Notes: generated by a model not told the origin, from the letters alone. Numbered from the stretch's first letter, positions 8,888 to 17,801 are shown. The stretch: 64,000 nt of DNA from Flavobacteriaceae bacterium UBA3611 (GCA_002375495.1 DFLU01000010.1:424504-488503), one strand, 5' to 3'. Made by a program: numbers and translations.

Positions 8888-9579
8888 TGCCGAACATTAC
8901 CATCGCCATAGACGGCTACTCTTCTACAGGAAAAAGCACGGTGGCCAAGCAATTGGCAGATTGGCTAGACTATGTGTACGTAGACACTGGTGCGATGTAC
9001 CGCGCGGTGACCTTGTATGCCATGCAAAACGGTATGATTGAAAATGAAACCGTGAATCGCGAAAAACTGATTGCTGCCCTACCATACATTCGGCTTGATT
9101 TTCAGAAAAACGAAAACGGCAAAGCCGAGATACATCTAAACGGCAAAAATGTAGAAACCGATATCAGACATTTGGATGTTTCAGAATATGTGAGTCCCGT
9201 AGCGACGATTTCCGAAGTGCGAAAAAAACTGGTCGAACAACAGCAAGCTATGGGCAATGGAATGGGTGTGGTAATGGACGGCCGCGATATTGGCACCGTT
9301 GTTTTTCCAGATGCCGAACTCAAGATTTTTATGACTGCTTCTGCCGAGCAACGCGCTACAAGGCGCTACAACGAATTGTTGGGTAGGGGAGATGCGGTTT
9401 CGTATCAGGATGTGCTAGAAAATGTACAGGAACGCGACCGTATTGACACGAGTCGTGCCGATTCACCCCTTCGGAAAGCGTCTGATGCCATCGAAATTGA
9501 TAATTCTGAAATGAACCTGGAAGATCAGTTTCATACCATACTACAATTGGCCAAAGATCGCATTGCGGGACGAGTTTAA
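8887..9579 (+). CDS. cmk: Cytidylate kinase
   Basis: Phosphorylates CMP and dCMP to the diphosphates with ATP in pyrimidine nucleotide salvage and DNA precursor supply. At 230 residues it is normal for Cmk. The P-loop is at 9-18 (GYSSTGKSTV), followed by 'YVDTGAMYRAVTL'. 'VVMDGRDIGTVVFPDAELKIFMTASAEQRATRR' covers the CMP-binding and LID regions, and 'RDRIDTSRADSPLRKASDAIEID' is the C-terminal signature. It is translationally coupled to porQ by the TAATG overlap, so its expression follows the secretion gene. Confidence 0.97.
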   Translation: MPNITIAIDGYSSTGKSTVAKQLADWLDYVYVDTGAMYRAVTLYAMQNGMIENETVNREKLIAALPYIRLDFQKNENGKAEIHLNGKNVETDIRHLDVSEYVSPVATISEVRKKLVEQQQAMGNGMGVVMDGRDIGTVVFPDAELKIFMTASAEQRATRRYNELLGRGDAVSYQDVLENVQERDRIDTSRADSPLRKASDAIEIDNSEMNLEDQFHTILQLAKDRIAGRV

Positions 9580-9589
9580 TTTGTCTTTC

Positions 9590-9655
9590 AGAGCTGTCAC
9601 CCTGAGTGTCCCGATAGTTGTCAGGATGTAGCGAAAGGGCGAAGAATCTATAACG
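9590..9655. repeat. Dispersed intergenic repeat (CCTGAG...CGAAG type)
   Basis: The spacer between cmk and the lipoprotein holds 'GTCACCCTGAGTGTCC' followed by '...GGGCGAAGAATCT'. This is the common Bacteroidota intergenic repeat whose other forms appear here near 24.1-24.4 kb, 12.6 kb and 60.0 kb. It is non-coding and lies between converging genes. Confidence 0.55.
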
Positions 9656-9661
9656 AATACG

Positions 9662-10357
9662 TTAGTCTACCTTCACAAACTGCAAAACTTCTTCTCCGTC
9701 TTGGTTGTAAAAGAACAAGTTTAATTTTTCAATTTTATAAGAAACCGTATTGCTGAGGGCTGTGGTAAACAGATCCGGCACTTCCATGTTGGGACACATC
9801 ATTTTGGTACCGCCCAATTTTGAAAACCGTATTTCCGTTTCCGTAAGTGTTTCAATGCTGCCAAAAATATTGTTACAGCCGTCGGTGCCGCCCAATCTCT
9901 TTTCTGCAACAAACAGTTCGAGTCGGGGTGTTTGTTTAGGTGTAGCGTAACGATCGCTCTGTAGTGACATCCCTTTTAGCGACTGTAAGCTCCAGATATC
10001 GTGCAATCTGAGTGTCGGGTCTTGTTTCTTTTCCAACACTTCAACAAGAGTATACTTAATGGTAGATGCATCTGCGGGTACTTCGGCAGGGTCTAGTTGT
10101 TCTTCTTTTACTGAAATTTTATAGGTGTACCCTGTCTCAAATTCAAATCCGTTAATATTTCCGTAGAAATTAGTCCAATTCCCGTCGGTGGCAATGTCTC
10201 CCTTTTTAATTTGAAGACATTGCATCGCACCAACCCCTTCACAAGGAACTTTGGTGCTATTCACGTGATAGATGATTGTTTTTGTGTTTTCTTCGGAATC
10301 GTTACCGCAAGAATTTACGGTAATGAGTGCTAACAAAGCAATGGCTAAAGATTTCAT
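9662..10357 (-). CDS. Lipoprotein with DUF4377 and META (HslJ-like) domains
   Basis: A 231-residue lipoprotein. The signal peptide ends in the lipobox VNSC (Cys17). Residues about 28-105 resemble DUF4377 ('CLQIKKGD---NWTNFYGNINGFEFETGYTYKISVKEEQL'). Residues about 115-230 resemble the META/HslJ domain ('WSLQSLKG', 'LELFVAEKRLGGTDGCNNIFGS', 'KMMCPNMEVPDLFTTALS'). These domains occur together in many Gram-negative envelope proteins without a defined biochemical role; HslJ itself is linked to heat and novobiocin resistance in E. coli. Likely anchored to the outer membrane. Single gene converging with cmk. Confidence 0.8.
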   Translation of the reverse strand: MKSLAIALLALITVNSCGNDSEENTKTIIYHVNSTKVPCEGVGAMQCLQIKKGDIATDGNWTNFYGNINGFEFETGYTYKISVKEEQLDPAEVPADASTIKYTLVEVLEKKQDPTLRLHDIWSLQSLKGMSLQSDRYATPKQTPRLELFVAEKRLGGTDGCNNIFGSIETLTETEIRFSKLGGTKMMCPNMEVPDLFTTALSNTVSYKIEKLNLFFYNQDGEEVLQFVKVD

Positions 10358-10485
10358 GTTGTTTGTTTATAACTGTAAAAGTAGTAAGGGTATGCTACAG
10401 TAGAAATTATTTATAAAATATTTAAGGGATTTAAAAGCGCATAGTAAGCTCAAAGTGCAATTCTTTCGCAAAATTCCATAAACCC

Positions 10486-10516
10486 TTTGATTTTCAAAAC
10501 AAAAACAGTATTTTTG
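10486..10516 (+). promoter_or_regulatory. rpsA promoter, Bacteroidota type
   Basis: TTTG (10486-10489), 19-nt spacer, TATTTTTG (10509-10516) fits the Bacteroidota primary promoter TTTG-N19/20-TAnnTTTG exactly. It implies a transcript with a leader of about 150 nt before the rpsA start. Confidence 0.75.
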
Positions 10517-10569
10517 CACCCCTTTTAGCGACAGAATCAAGTAATAAAAGGAATTTTCAAAAAACAAAA

Positions 10570-10635
10570 ATGGAACCCTTCTGTGGGATCGTCGCACAAC
10601 TACTTGAAAGAACACAGGATACAAACCGAAGCTAG
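10570..10635 (+). CDS. Possible 21-residue upstream ORF in the rpsA leader
   Basis: ATG at 10570 opens a 21-codon frame ending TAG at 10635, 39 nt before the rpsA start. It begins MEPFCGIVAQLL. Nothing proves translation. Its place in an unusually long leader of a gene whose product (S1) represses its own translation in E. coli makes a leader-peptide or structured-leader role possible. Alternatively it is a chance frame in a conserved RNA leader. Confidence 0.25.
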   Translation: MEPFCGIVAQLLERTQDTNRS

Positions 10636-10674
10636 GGCAGTAATAATACTGAAATAGCGAAGGAACCAAAACGA

Positions 10675-12570
10675 ATGGCTGATAAAGCAACAACAAAAGA
10701 CGAGGCAGCAGAAAAAGCTGCTGAAACACAGGTAGAGAACTCAACTGCAGTAGCTGAAGCTACAGAGCCTACCCGCGAAAAAGAAGCTGTGAAAGCAGAA
10801 GATCTTACCCCACAACAGGCAGATCCGGCGCAATTCTTGGCAGATTTTAACTGGCACAACTACGAAGAGGGTATCGACCCAGTAGATGACGGACAGTTGG
10901 AAGAATTCGAAAAATTAGTAGCAGAGAACTTCGTAGACACCTTAGATGATGAGGTTGTTGAAGGAGAAGTGATCCACCTTACAGACCGCGATGCGATTAT
11001 CGACATCAACGCAAAAAGTGAAGGGGTAATTTCTTTGAACGAGTTCCGTTACAACCCAGACTTAAAAGTTGGGGACAAAGTAGAAGTATTAATCGACGTA
11101 CGTGAAGACAGCACAGGACAATTAATCTTGTCTCACCGTAAAGCACGTACCATTAAGGCTTGGGATCGCGTAAATGCTGCCCACGACGAAGGTACGATCG
11201 TAAACGGTTTTGTAAAATGCAGAACCAAAGGTGGTATGATTGTAGACGTATTCGGAATTGAGGCATTCTTGCCAGGTTCACAGATTGATGTGAAGCCTAT
11301 CCGTGACTACGATATCTACGTTGGAAAGACAATGGAATTCAAAGTAGTGAAAATCAACCACGAATTCAAAAACGTTGTAGTTTCACACAAAGCGTTGATC
11401 GAAGCCGATATCGAAGAACAGAAAAAAGAAATCATTGGGCAGCTTGAAAAAGGACAAGTACTCGAAGGTGTTGTTAAAAACATCACGTCGTACGGAGTCT
11501 TTGTTGACCTTGGAGGTGTAGACGGATTGGTGCACATTACAGACCTTTCTTGGTCACGTATCAACCACCCGAACGAAGTTGTAGAGCTAGACCAGAAATT
11601 GAACGTGGTAATCTTAGACTTTGATGAGGATAAGACACGTATCCAATTAGGATTGAAGCAATTGAACGCTCACCCATGGGAAGCGCTTGGTGAAGAGATG
11701 AAAGTAGGTGACAAAGTAGAAGGTAAAGTAGTTGTGATTGCAGACTACGGTGCTTTTGTTGAAGTTGCTGAAGGTGTTGAAGGATTGATCCACGTTTCTG
11801 AAATGTCTTGGTCTACGCACTTGCGTAGCGCACAAGATTTCGTAAATGTTGGTGATAAAGTAGACGCACAAATCTTAACACTCGATAGAGAAGAGCGTAA
11901 AATGAGTCTTGGTATCAAGCAATTGACGCCAGACCCATGGACCGATATTACAACCAAGTACCCTGTTGGTTCACGCCACAGCGGTATTGTACGTAACTTC
12001 ACCAACTTTGGTGTATTCGTAGAATTGGAAGAAGGTATCGACGGGCTGATTTACATCAGTGATCTTTCATGGACTAAGAAAGTGAAGCACCCTAGTGAGT
12101 TTACCAATATTGGTGACACCTTAGACGTTGTGGTACTAGAATTAGACGTAGAAGGACGTAAGTTGAGCTTAGGTCACAAGCAAACCGAAGAGAACCCTTG
12201 GGATAAGTACGAAGAGGAGTTCGCAGTAGGAAGCAAGCACACCGCTAAAATCGATGAGATGGTAGACAAAGGTGCGGTGATCAACTTTAACGACGACATC
12301 AGTGCATTTATACCAAAACGCCACTTAGAGAAGGAAGACGGAACCGATCTTGCAAAAGGAGAGGAAGCAGAATTCCAGATCATCGAATTCAACAAAGAAT
12401 TCAAGAAAGTGGTTGCATCGCACATGACGATCCACAAAGAAGAAGAAGCGAAGATTGTAAAGCAAGCTGCTAAGAAAGCTGCAAAACAAGCTGAAGAAGC
12501 AAAACCAACCCTTGGTGATGCCAACTCGAAGCTTCAAGAATTGAAAGACAAAATGGACGGGAAGAAATAA
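10675..12570 (+). CDS. rpsA: 30S ribosomal protein S1
   Basis: RNA-binding ribosomal protein that brings mRNA to the 30S subunit, important where Shine-Dalgarno pairing is little used, as in Bacteroidota. At 631 residues it is longer than E. coli S1 because of an acidic, Ala/Glu-rich N-terminal extension of about 70 residues. Five to six S1 (OB-fold) repeats follow, seen as recurring 'V-G-V-----YGVFVDLGGVDGLVHITDLSW' and 'FVEVAEGVEGLIHVSEMSW' blocks. A Lys/Ala-rich tail follows. The gene has its own strong promoter, a long leader and a terminator. Confidence 0.97.
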   Translation: MADKATTKDEAAEKAAETQVENSTAVAEATEPTREKEAVKAEDLTPQQADPAQFLADFNWHNYEEGIDPVDDGQLEEFEKLVAENFVDTLDDEVVEGEVIHLTDRDAIIDINAKSEGVISLNEFRYNPDLKVGDKVEVLIDVREDSTGQLILSHRKARTIKAWDRVNAAHDEGTIVNGFVKCRTKGGMIVDVFGIEAFLPGSQIDVKPIRDYDIYVGKTMEFKVVKINHEFKNVVVSHKALIEADIEEQKKEIIGQLEKGQVLEGVVKNITSYGVFVDLGGVDGLVHITDLSWSRINHPNEVVELDQKLNVVILDFDEDKTRIQLGLKQLNAHPWEALGEEMKVGDKVEGKVVVIADYGAFVEVAEGVEGLIHVSEMSWSTHLRSAQDFVNVGDKVDAQILTLDREERKMSLGIKQLTPDPWTDITTKYPVGSRHSGIVRNFTNFGVFVELEEGIDGLIYISDLSWTKKVKHPSEFTNIGDTLDVVVLELDVEGRKLSLGHKQTEENPWDKYEEEFAVGSKHTAKIDEMVDKGAVINFNDDISAFIPKRHLEKEDGTDLAKGEEAEFQIIEFNKEFKKVVASHMTIHKEEEAKIVKQAAKKAAKQAEEAKPTLGDANSKLQELKDKMDGKK

Positions 12571-12594
12571 TTCTCAGAAATTTTAGAAATATGG

Positions 12595-12624
12595 AGCCCT
12601 GTCAGAAATGACGGGGCTTTTTTT
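12595..12624 (+). terminator. rpsA rho-independent terminator
   Basis: The 10-bp stem AGCCCTGTCA / TGACGGGGCT with a GAAA loop is followed by a T-run, 25 nt after the rpsA stop codon. Confidence 0.9.
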
Positions 12625-12630
12625 GTTTGG

Positions 12631-12740
12631 GCGTTCCCAGTGTGGGCTTCGAGAACCTCAGCCCACACTGGGTCGGGCTTTCAGTGGTACACGCCTGCCC
12701 ACCCCCAATCTTTTGGCGAAGGCGGGGTACCTAACTTCAA
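12631..12740. repeat. Intergenic repeat with 13-bp perfect inverted repeat
   Basis: CCCAGTGTGGGCT (12636-12648) and AGCCCACACTGGG (12660-12672) form a perfect 13-bp hairpin with an 11-nt loop. The loop side reads CGAGAACCTCAG, the complement of the CTGAGGTTCTCG element seen at 60.0 kb. 'GGGCGTT' lies before and 'GTCGGGCTTTC' after the hairpin, a layout I remember from flavobacterial intergenic repeats. No gene is visible here. Confidence 0.6.
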
Positions 12741-12822
12741 TCCCTAACGCGCTTCTCGATACAATTTTTCTTTCCTGCGTCAACAAAAATCACTCGAAGC
12801 CGCAATATTCCATAAAATCCTT

Positions 12823-12830
12823 TAAATTTG
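12823..12830 (+). promoter_or_regulatory. pyrR -7 element
   Basis: TAAATTTG matches TAnnTTTG and lies 28 nt before the pyrR ATG. No clear TTTG/TTG -33 box is present. Confidence 0.45.
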
Positions 12831-12857
12831 TACCCTGAATACAATTCAGATCTTTCT

Positions 12858-13397
12858 ATGGGCCAAAAAGTGTTACTCAACGCAACCGAAGTGCAGATTG
12901 CCCTTCACCGTTTGGCTTGTCAGTTGATAGAAAACCACGATACCTTTTCAGAAACCGTTTTTATTGGCATACAACCGCGAGGTGTGTTCTTGGCCGAACG
13001 CCTTAAACAATTGCTCGAAACAGAGTACAAGATAAAAAATGTACGGTTGGGATACCTCGACATCACTTTTTATCGAGACGATTTCCGAAGAAGTGGAAAG
13101 CCCCTAGAAGCCAATACTACTAGCATCGATTTTATTGTAGAAGACAAGAAAGTTGTTTTTATAGACGACGTTTTATATACCGGGCGTAGCATTCGCAGTG
13201 CGCTAACAGCCATCCAATCGTTTGGAAGACCCTTAGAAATCGAATTGCTAACCCTGATAGACAGAAGGTTTAGCCGCCATTTGCCTATACAGCCCGATTA
13301 CCGTGGTCGCCAGGTAGACGCGATCGGTAATGAGAAGGTTAAGGTGTGCTGGCAGGAAAATGAAGGAGAAGATGCTGTGTATCTGGTAAAAAGTTAG
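12858..13397 (+). CDS. pyrR: PyrR: pyr operon regulator / uracil phosphoribosyltransferase
   Basis: PRTase-fold protein of 179 residues from the ATG at 12858 (MGQKVLLNATEV); an upstream TTG lies inside the promoter box. The PRPP-binding loop 'VVFIDDVLYTGRSIRSAL' is at about residues 98-115. 'GIQPRGVFLAERL' and 'ELLTLIDRRFSRHLPIQPDYRGRQV' match PyrR rather than plain PRTases. In Gram-positives PyrR binds pyr mRNA to cause attenuation and also has UPRTase activity. It precedes pyrB by about 90 nt, as in many flavobacteria. No attenuator hairpin is obvious between the two genes. Confidence 0.93.
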   Translation: MGQKVLLNATEVQIALHRLACQLIENHDTFSETVFIGIQPRGVFLAERLKQLLETEYKIKNVRLGYLDITFYRDDFRRSGKPLEANTTSIDFIVEDKKVVFIDDVLYTGRSIRSALTAIQSFGRPLEIELLTLIDRRFSRHLPIQPDYRGRQVDAIGNEKVKVCWQENEGEDAVYLVKS

Positions 13398-13485
13398 CAC
13401 TTTTTACCGCAATTGGCTTTAAGCTATGTGCAATAGGCGGCTTAAAGCATATCGCTTACAGCCTATAGCATTTTTAAAAAATATT

Positions 13486-14424
13486 ATGAGCGAACTAAGT
13501 GTAAAACACTTACTGGGAATTAAATACATCACCGAAGACGACATTCAACTCATCTTCGAAACGGCAGACCATTTTAAAGAGGTAATCAGCAGACCCATAA
13601 AAAAAGTGCCCTCACTGCGCGACATTACGATTGCCAATCTCTTTTTTGAAAACAGCACGCGTACCAGACTCTCATTCGAATTGGCCGAAAAACGACTCTC
13701 TGCAGATGTCATCAACTTCTCGGCAGCTTCCTCTTCGGTAAAAAAAGGAGAAACCCTTATCGATACCGTGAACAATATCCTGTCTATGAAAGTAGATATG
13801 GTGGTCATGCGGCACCCGAATCCGGGCGCAGGAGTGTTCCTTTCAAAACATGTAGATGCGAGTATTGTGAATGCTGGAGATGGCGCGCATGAGCATCCTA
13901 CGCAAGCGTTGTTAGATTGCTATTCCATACGAGAAAAATTAGGCGATGTCGCTGGAAAAAAAGTAGTTATTGTGGGAGATATTCTCCATTCGCGTGTTGC
14001 TTTGAGCAATATTTTTGCACTTCAAAAGCTTGGAGCAGAAGTTAAGGTGTGCGGACCTAAAACACTTATACCTAAATATATAGAAAGTTTAAGCGTAACC
14101 TTTGAGCCCAACTTAAAAAAGGCGTTGCAATGGTGTGACGTGGCAAATATGTTGCGCGTTCAAAACGAACGGATGGATATCAGTTATTTCCCAACTACCC
14201 GCGAATATACCCAGCAATTTGGCTTAAATAAAGCGATGCTAAATAGCCTAGACAAAGAAATTGTGGTTATGCACCCCGGACCCATAAATCGCGGTGTCGA
14301 GATAACCAGCGACGTGGCAGATAGCAAACAGGCCATTATTTTAGACCAAGTTCAAAACGGTGTTGCCATCAGAATGGCAGTTTTATACTTACTAGCTTCA
14401 AAAATTCAGCACCATGAAGATTGA
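13486..14424 (+). CDS. pyrB: Aspartate carbamoyltransferase catalytic chain
   Basis: Condenses carbamoyl phosphate with L-aspartate, the committed step of pyrimidine synthesis. The start at 13486 (MSELSVKHLLG) gives 312 residues, standard size; 20 extra upstream codons in frame come from repeat-like spacer DNA. Carbamoyl-phosphate loop STRTR at 57-61 within 'FFENSTRTRLSFE'. 'RHPNPGAGVFL', 'DGAHEHPTQALLD' and 'HPGPINRGVE' (aspartate loop region) are all intact. No pyrI regulatory chain is nearby. The 3' end overlaps the next gene by 11 nt. Confidence 0.97.
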   Translation: MSELSVKHLLGIKYITEDDIQLIFETADHFKEVISRPIKKVPSLRDITIANLFFENSTRTRLSFELAEKRLSADVINFSAASSSVKKGETLIDTVNNILSMKVDMVVMRHPNPGAGVFLSKHVDASIVNAGDGAHEHPTQALLDCYSIREKLGDVAGKKVVIVGDILHSRVALSNIFALQKLGAEVKVCGPKTLIPKYIESLSVTFEPNLKKALQWCDVANMLRVQNERMDISYFPTTREYTQQFGLNKAMLNSLDKEIVVMHPGPINRGVEITSDVADSKQAIILDQVQNGVAIRMAVLYLLASKIQHHED

Positions 14425-14749
14425 AAATAAAGATAATTACGTCATCCTAGCAGATGAAAAAGACGACATAGCAGACTTCGCATCTTTTCTTGAATATCAG
14501 ATTCCGAATAAATTTAAAGGACAGAATGTAGTCTTGAACTTGTTAGATTACGGCACCCTGACCTTACAAGAGTTATTGCTTTTTTTAAAAGTATCGAACT
14601 TACACCGTAAAACAAAACAGTCTTTTGTATTCGTGAACGACGCCATTAATCCAGACGATATTCCCTACGAAATGGTGGTGGTACCAACGCTTCAGGAGGC
14701 CGAAGACATTATCGGTATGGAAGAAATAGAGCGGGATTTAGGCTTTTAA
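14414..14749 (+). CDS. Small STAS-like protein next to RNase Z
   Basis: A 111-residue cytoplasmic protein with no signal or membrane segment. The alternation of strands and helices ('YVILADEKDD', 'NVVLNLLDYGTLTLQELLLFL', 'SFVFVNDAINPDDIP', 'MVVVPTLQEAEDII') is that of a STAS-like alpha/beta fold. The start is inside the end of pyrB (11-nt overlap), so the two are co-translated. RNase Z follows after 78 nt. I remember this small gene ahead of RNase Z in other flavobacteria, but its function is not known to me. Confidence 0.75.
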   Translation: MKIENKDNYVILADEKDDIADFASFLEYQIPNKFKGQNVVLNLLDYGTLTLQELLLFLKVSNLHRKTKQSFVFVNDAINPDDIPYEMVVVPTLQEAEDIIGMEEIERDLGF

Positions 14750-14827
14750 TTGAAAATAACAGTTGCAATAGGCTGTTCATCGTTACATCAATCTACCTCT
14801 ACTTTTATCGCGCTTTAAAACAATTTT

Positions 14828-15733
14828 ATGAAACTTACCATCTTAGGCTGTCATTCTGCTACCCCGCGCTGGGATGCAAATCCTACAGCACAAGTATTGG
14901 AAGTAAAAGGGCATCTGTTTTTGATCGATTGCGCCGAAGGTACGCAAGTCCAATTGCGAAAGTTTAAGGTAAAGTTCTCTAGAGTCAAGCACGTTTTTAT
15001 CTCACACCTGCACGGAGATCATTTTTTTGGCTTGGTAGGGCTTATTTCTACGTTCAGGCTTTTGGGTCGTACAGCCGATTTACACATTTACGGACCAAAA
15101 GGAATTAAAGAGGCTATTTTACTTCAACTAAAATTAGGCAAAAGTTATACTAATTACGGCTTGTATTTCCACGAACTCACCAGCCTCGAGCCCGAATTGA
15201 TTTTTGAGGACGACAAGCTCACAGTTACAACCATACCGCTGGACCACAGGGTATACACCAACGGTTTTTTGTTTCAGGAAAAATTGGGTGAACGTTCGTT
15301 GGATATAGAAAAAGCTCGAAAATTGAATGTGGAATTGAGCTATTACAACAAAATCAAAAAAGGCGCAGATGGGATTACCAAAACGGGTGAGCCCATCCCG
15401 AATGCAGATATTACTTTCGATCCGCCACCCGCAAAAAGTTATGCGTATTGCAGTGATACGGCTTATTATCCGGTTATTGTTCCGCAGATAACGAAAGCTA
15501 CGGCATTATACCACGAAAGCACCTTTTTAGACCTACACCACGACCTAGCTGAAAAAACCAAGCACAGTACCGCCAAAGAAGCAGCCGCCATTGCCAAGAA
15601 AGCCGATGTAGGAACGCTTATCTTAGGGCATTACTCTGGACGCTATGGCAACTTAGAAAATTTCCGCAGAGAAGCACAAGAGCTTTTTGAAAACGTAGCG
15701 CTTGCTGAAGATGGGAAGGTGTTTAATTTTTGA
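14828..15733 (+). CDS. rnz: Ribonuclease Z
   Basis: Metallo-beta-lactamase-fold endonuclease that trims the 3' ends of tRNA precursors. At 301 residues it is the short bacterial form. Zinc ligands are visible in HLHGDH (His60, His62, Asp64, His65), with 'SDTAYYP' and 'ILGHYSGRY' supplying later ligands. N-terminal 'LGCHSATPRWDANPTAQVLEV' and 'LIDCAEGTQVQLRK' are family signatures. Likely transcribed with the upstream STAS-like gene. Confidence 0.96.
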   Translation: MKLTILGCHSATPRWDANPTAQVLEVKGHLFLIDCAEGTQVQLRKFKVKFSRVKHVFISHLHGDHFFGLVGLISTFRLLGRTADLHIYGPKGIKEAILLQLKLGKSYTNYGLYFHELTSLEPELIFEDDKLTVTTIPLDHRVYTNGFLFQEKLGERSLDIEKARKLNVELSYYNKIKKGADGITKTGEPIPNADITFDPPPAKSYAYCSDTAYYPVIVPQITKATALYHESTFLDLHHDLAEKTKHSTAKEAAAIAKKADVGTLILGHYSGRYGNLENFRREAQELFENVALAEDGKVFNF

Positions 15734-15755
15734 TTTTTTTCATTATATTTAGTAA

Positions 15756-17801
15756 ATGAATAAAAAAATTCAATCGCTCAGTCTTTTCTTGGCAATTATG
15801 GCCTGTACTTTTATGTCTGGTCAAACATGCATTCCTGGTGAATTAATAATTACTTCACAAACCGAGTTAAACAATTTTTCTGCCAATTACCCAGGATGTA
15901 ATGAAGTTGAAGGAACATTGATTATAGATGGGTATGATAGTGATATCACTAATCTTCTACCATTGTCTCAATTGGTTAGCATACACCATTTGGAGATTAG
16001 ATGGACAGAGATCACTTCTTTAGAAGGTCTTGACAATGTAGAAGATATAGATAACCTTATTCTTTACGCCAATAATGAATTGGTAACTATGAATAACCTG
16101 AATACTAATCTTACAGAGTTCAATACTTTAGAAATTAACTGTTGGAATTTGCCAAATCTTTCAGGTCTGCAATACATTACTTCCATTAATTCGTTATTAC
16201 TTGAAAATAATAATGTAATGAATACTTTGTCTGGATTAGATAATTTGTCTGAAATTACTGATTTAACAATAAAAAATTATAGAGCGCTTACGTCATTACA
16301 TGGTTTAGAAAATATAAATGATGCTTTGGGGAAGTTAGTGATTGAAAATAATGATGATTTATTAACAATACATGCATTAAATAATATTCGAAGTGCAGAA
16401 AGTATAGAGATAAACGATAATAATTCTCTTAGTGGAATTAGTGCATTAGGGAATATCCATACCATAACAGGAGATTTGATAATTACCGGTAACGATATCC
16501 TTCAAAGCATATCAGTATTTCATAATCTAACTAGTTGCGGCGGTATCACCATTGGAGGTAACTACAAATTAAATACCATTGAAAGTTTTGATAACATAAC
16601 CCACTTATCTGGAAATTTGATTCTTGGGCCCATTGATTATACTAATGATTTTTCTACCTTTCAAAACATCACTAGCATAGGAGGAACACTTTACTTACAA
16701 TACTTGCTTTTAGAAGATTTGGAGCATTTTAGTAATATACAATCCTTAGGGGGGTTAAAATTGTCTTCGTTATACTATTTGAGATCGTTTAATGGAATTC
16801 AGCAAATTTCCTCTCTTCAAAATGATCTTGTTATTAATCGTTGTAATAACCCTAACCTAAATTACTCATCTTTAAGCAATATCACTTCAATTGCGGGAAA
16901 ATTTGTTATAAGTGATATGAATCATTTGGTAAACTTATCTGTGTTTGACAATATATATCATATTGGCAGTCTTAGTGTTTTCAGAAATGAATCACTATTA
17001 AATTTAAATGGACTAGAAAACATAGCATCTATTGATGGTAATATTGAAATAAGTCACAATGGAAATCTTAATTCTTTAAGTGGGTTCCCATCAATAACTG
17101 ATATTTCTGGAGATTTTATCTTAAGAGCAAATCCGTTACTTTCAGACATTTCAATGTTGCAAAGTCTTTCTTCTTGCTCAGGAAATTTTGTTATAGAAAA
17201 TAGTTCACTTACATCATTAGCAGGATTAGAAAACTTAATCAATGTGAATGATGGGTTTAAGTTAAATAGTAATCAACAATTGATAGATCTTTCAGCACTA
17301 GCTAACCTGCAAACTGTTAATGGACAACTTCGTTTCTACGATAATAATGCCCTCGAAAGTTTAACGGGTATTGAAAATATAAATCCTACTGGAATTGATA
17401 AATTGGTTATTGTATATAATGATTTATTAGCTACTTGCAATGTGTCACCCGTGTGTCAATTTCTTGAATCAAGACCTCTTAGCGATTATGATATTAGCTC
17501 TAATGCTACCGGTTGTGATACTAGATATGAAATTGCAGATGCATGTGATATTGTGCTGGGTCTAGAAGATGATGCAGAAATTATGGGGTTTTACCTATAT
17601 CCTAATCCTACAACAGGTTTAGTTTATTTTAATACGATTTCTAATGCCAATTATTCACTCTATTCAATTGCTGGACAATTAGTCCGAGAGGGTGTATTAT
17701 CCGATCATAGCGTTGATTTCTCAGGAACGCCTACTGGAATTTATTTTCTTAGTATTTCTGAAGAATTCAATACGCACGTAATTAAATTGGTAATTGAGTG
17801 A
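15756..17801 (+). CDS. Secreted leucine-rich-repeat-like protein, T9SS type A
   Basis: A 681-residue exported protein. Signal peptide at 1-22. About twenty irregular repeats of 22-25 residues follow, of the form 'L-N-I-S-LSGL-NL--I-GDL-I-NN--L', similar to the receptor L-domain-like repeats of Bacteroidota. At the end is a T9SS sorting domain (FYLYPNPTTGLVYF...GIYFLSISEEFNTHVIKLVIE). The gene is visibly more AT-rich than its neighbours. A lipoprotein with the same repeat design lies at 60.8-62.2 kb. Function unknown; surface adhesion or recognition is the usual guess. Confidence 0.85.
   Translation: MNKKIQSLSLFLAIMACTFMSGQTCIPGELIITSQTELNNFSANYPGCNEVEGTLIIDGYDSDITNLLPLSQLVSIHHLEIRWTEITSLEGLDNVEDIDNLILYANNELVTMNNLNTNLTEFNTLEINCWNLPNLSGLQYITSINSLLLENNNVMNTLSGLDNLSEITDLTIKNYRALTSLHGLENINDALGKLVIENNDDLLTIHALNNIRSAESIEINDNNSLSGISALGNIHTITGDLIITGNDILQSISVFHNLTSCGGITIGGNYKLNTIESFDNITHLSGNLILGPIDYTNDFSTFQNITSIGGTLYLQYLLLEDLEHFSNIQSLGGLKLSSLYYLRSFNGIQQISSLQNDLVINRCNNPNLNYSSLSNITSIAGKFVISDMNHLVNLSVFDNIYHIGSLSVFRNESLLNLNGLENIASIDGNIEISHNGNLNSLSGFPSITDISGDFILRANPLLSDISMLQSLSSCSGNFVIENSSLTSLAGLENLINVNDGFKLNSNQQLIDLSALANLQTVNGQLRFYDNNALESLTGIENINPTGIDKLVIVYNDLLATCNVSPVCQFLESRPLSDYDISSNATGCDTRYEIADACDIVLGLEDDAEIMGFYLYPNPTTGLVYFNTISNANYSLYSIAGQLVREGVLSDHSVDFSGTPTGIYFLSISEEFNTHVIKLVIE

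Noticed and set aside
10367..10744. 125-codon minus-strand frame across the rpsA leader
   Set aside because: It overlaps the rpsA promoter and start, is Leu/Phe/Tyr-rich and has no homology I recognise.
13398..13485. pyrR-dependent attenuator between pyrR and pyrB
   Set aside because: The spacer shows repeat-like sequence (ATAGGCGGCTTAAAGC...GCCTATAGC) but no terminator hairpin followed by a T-run.
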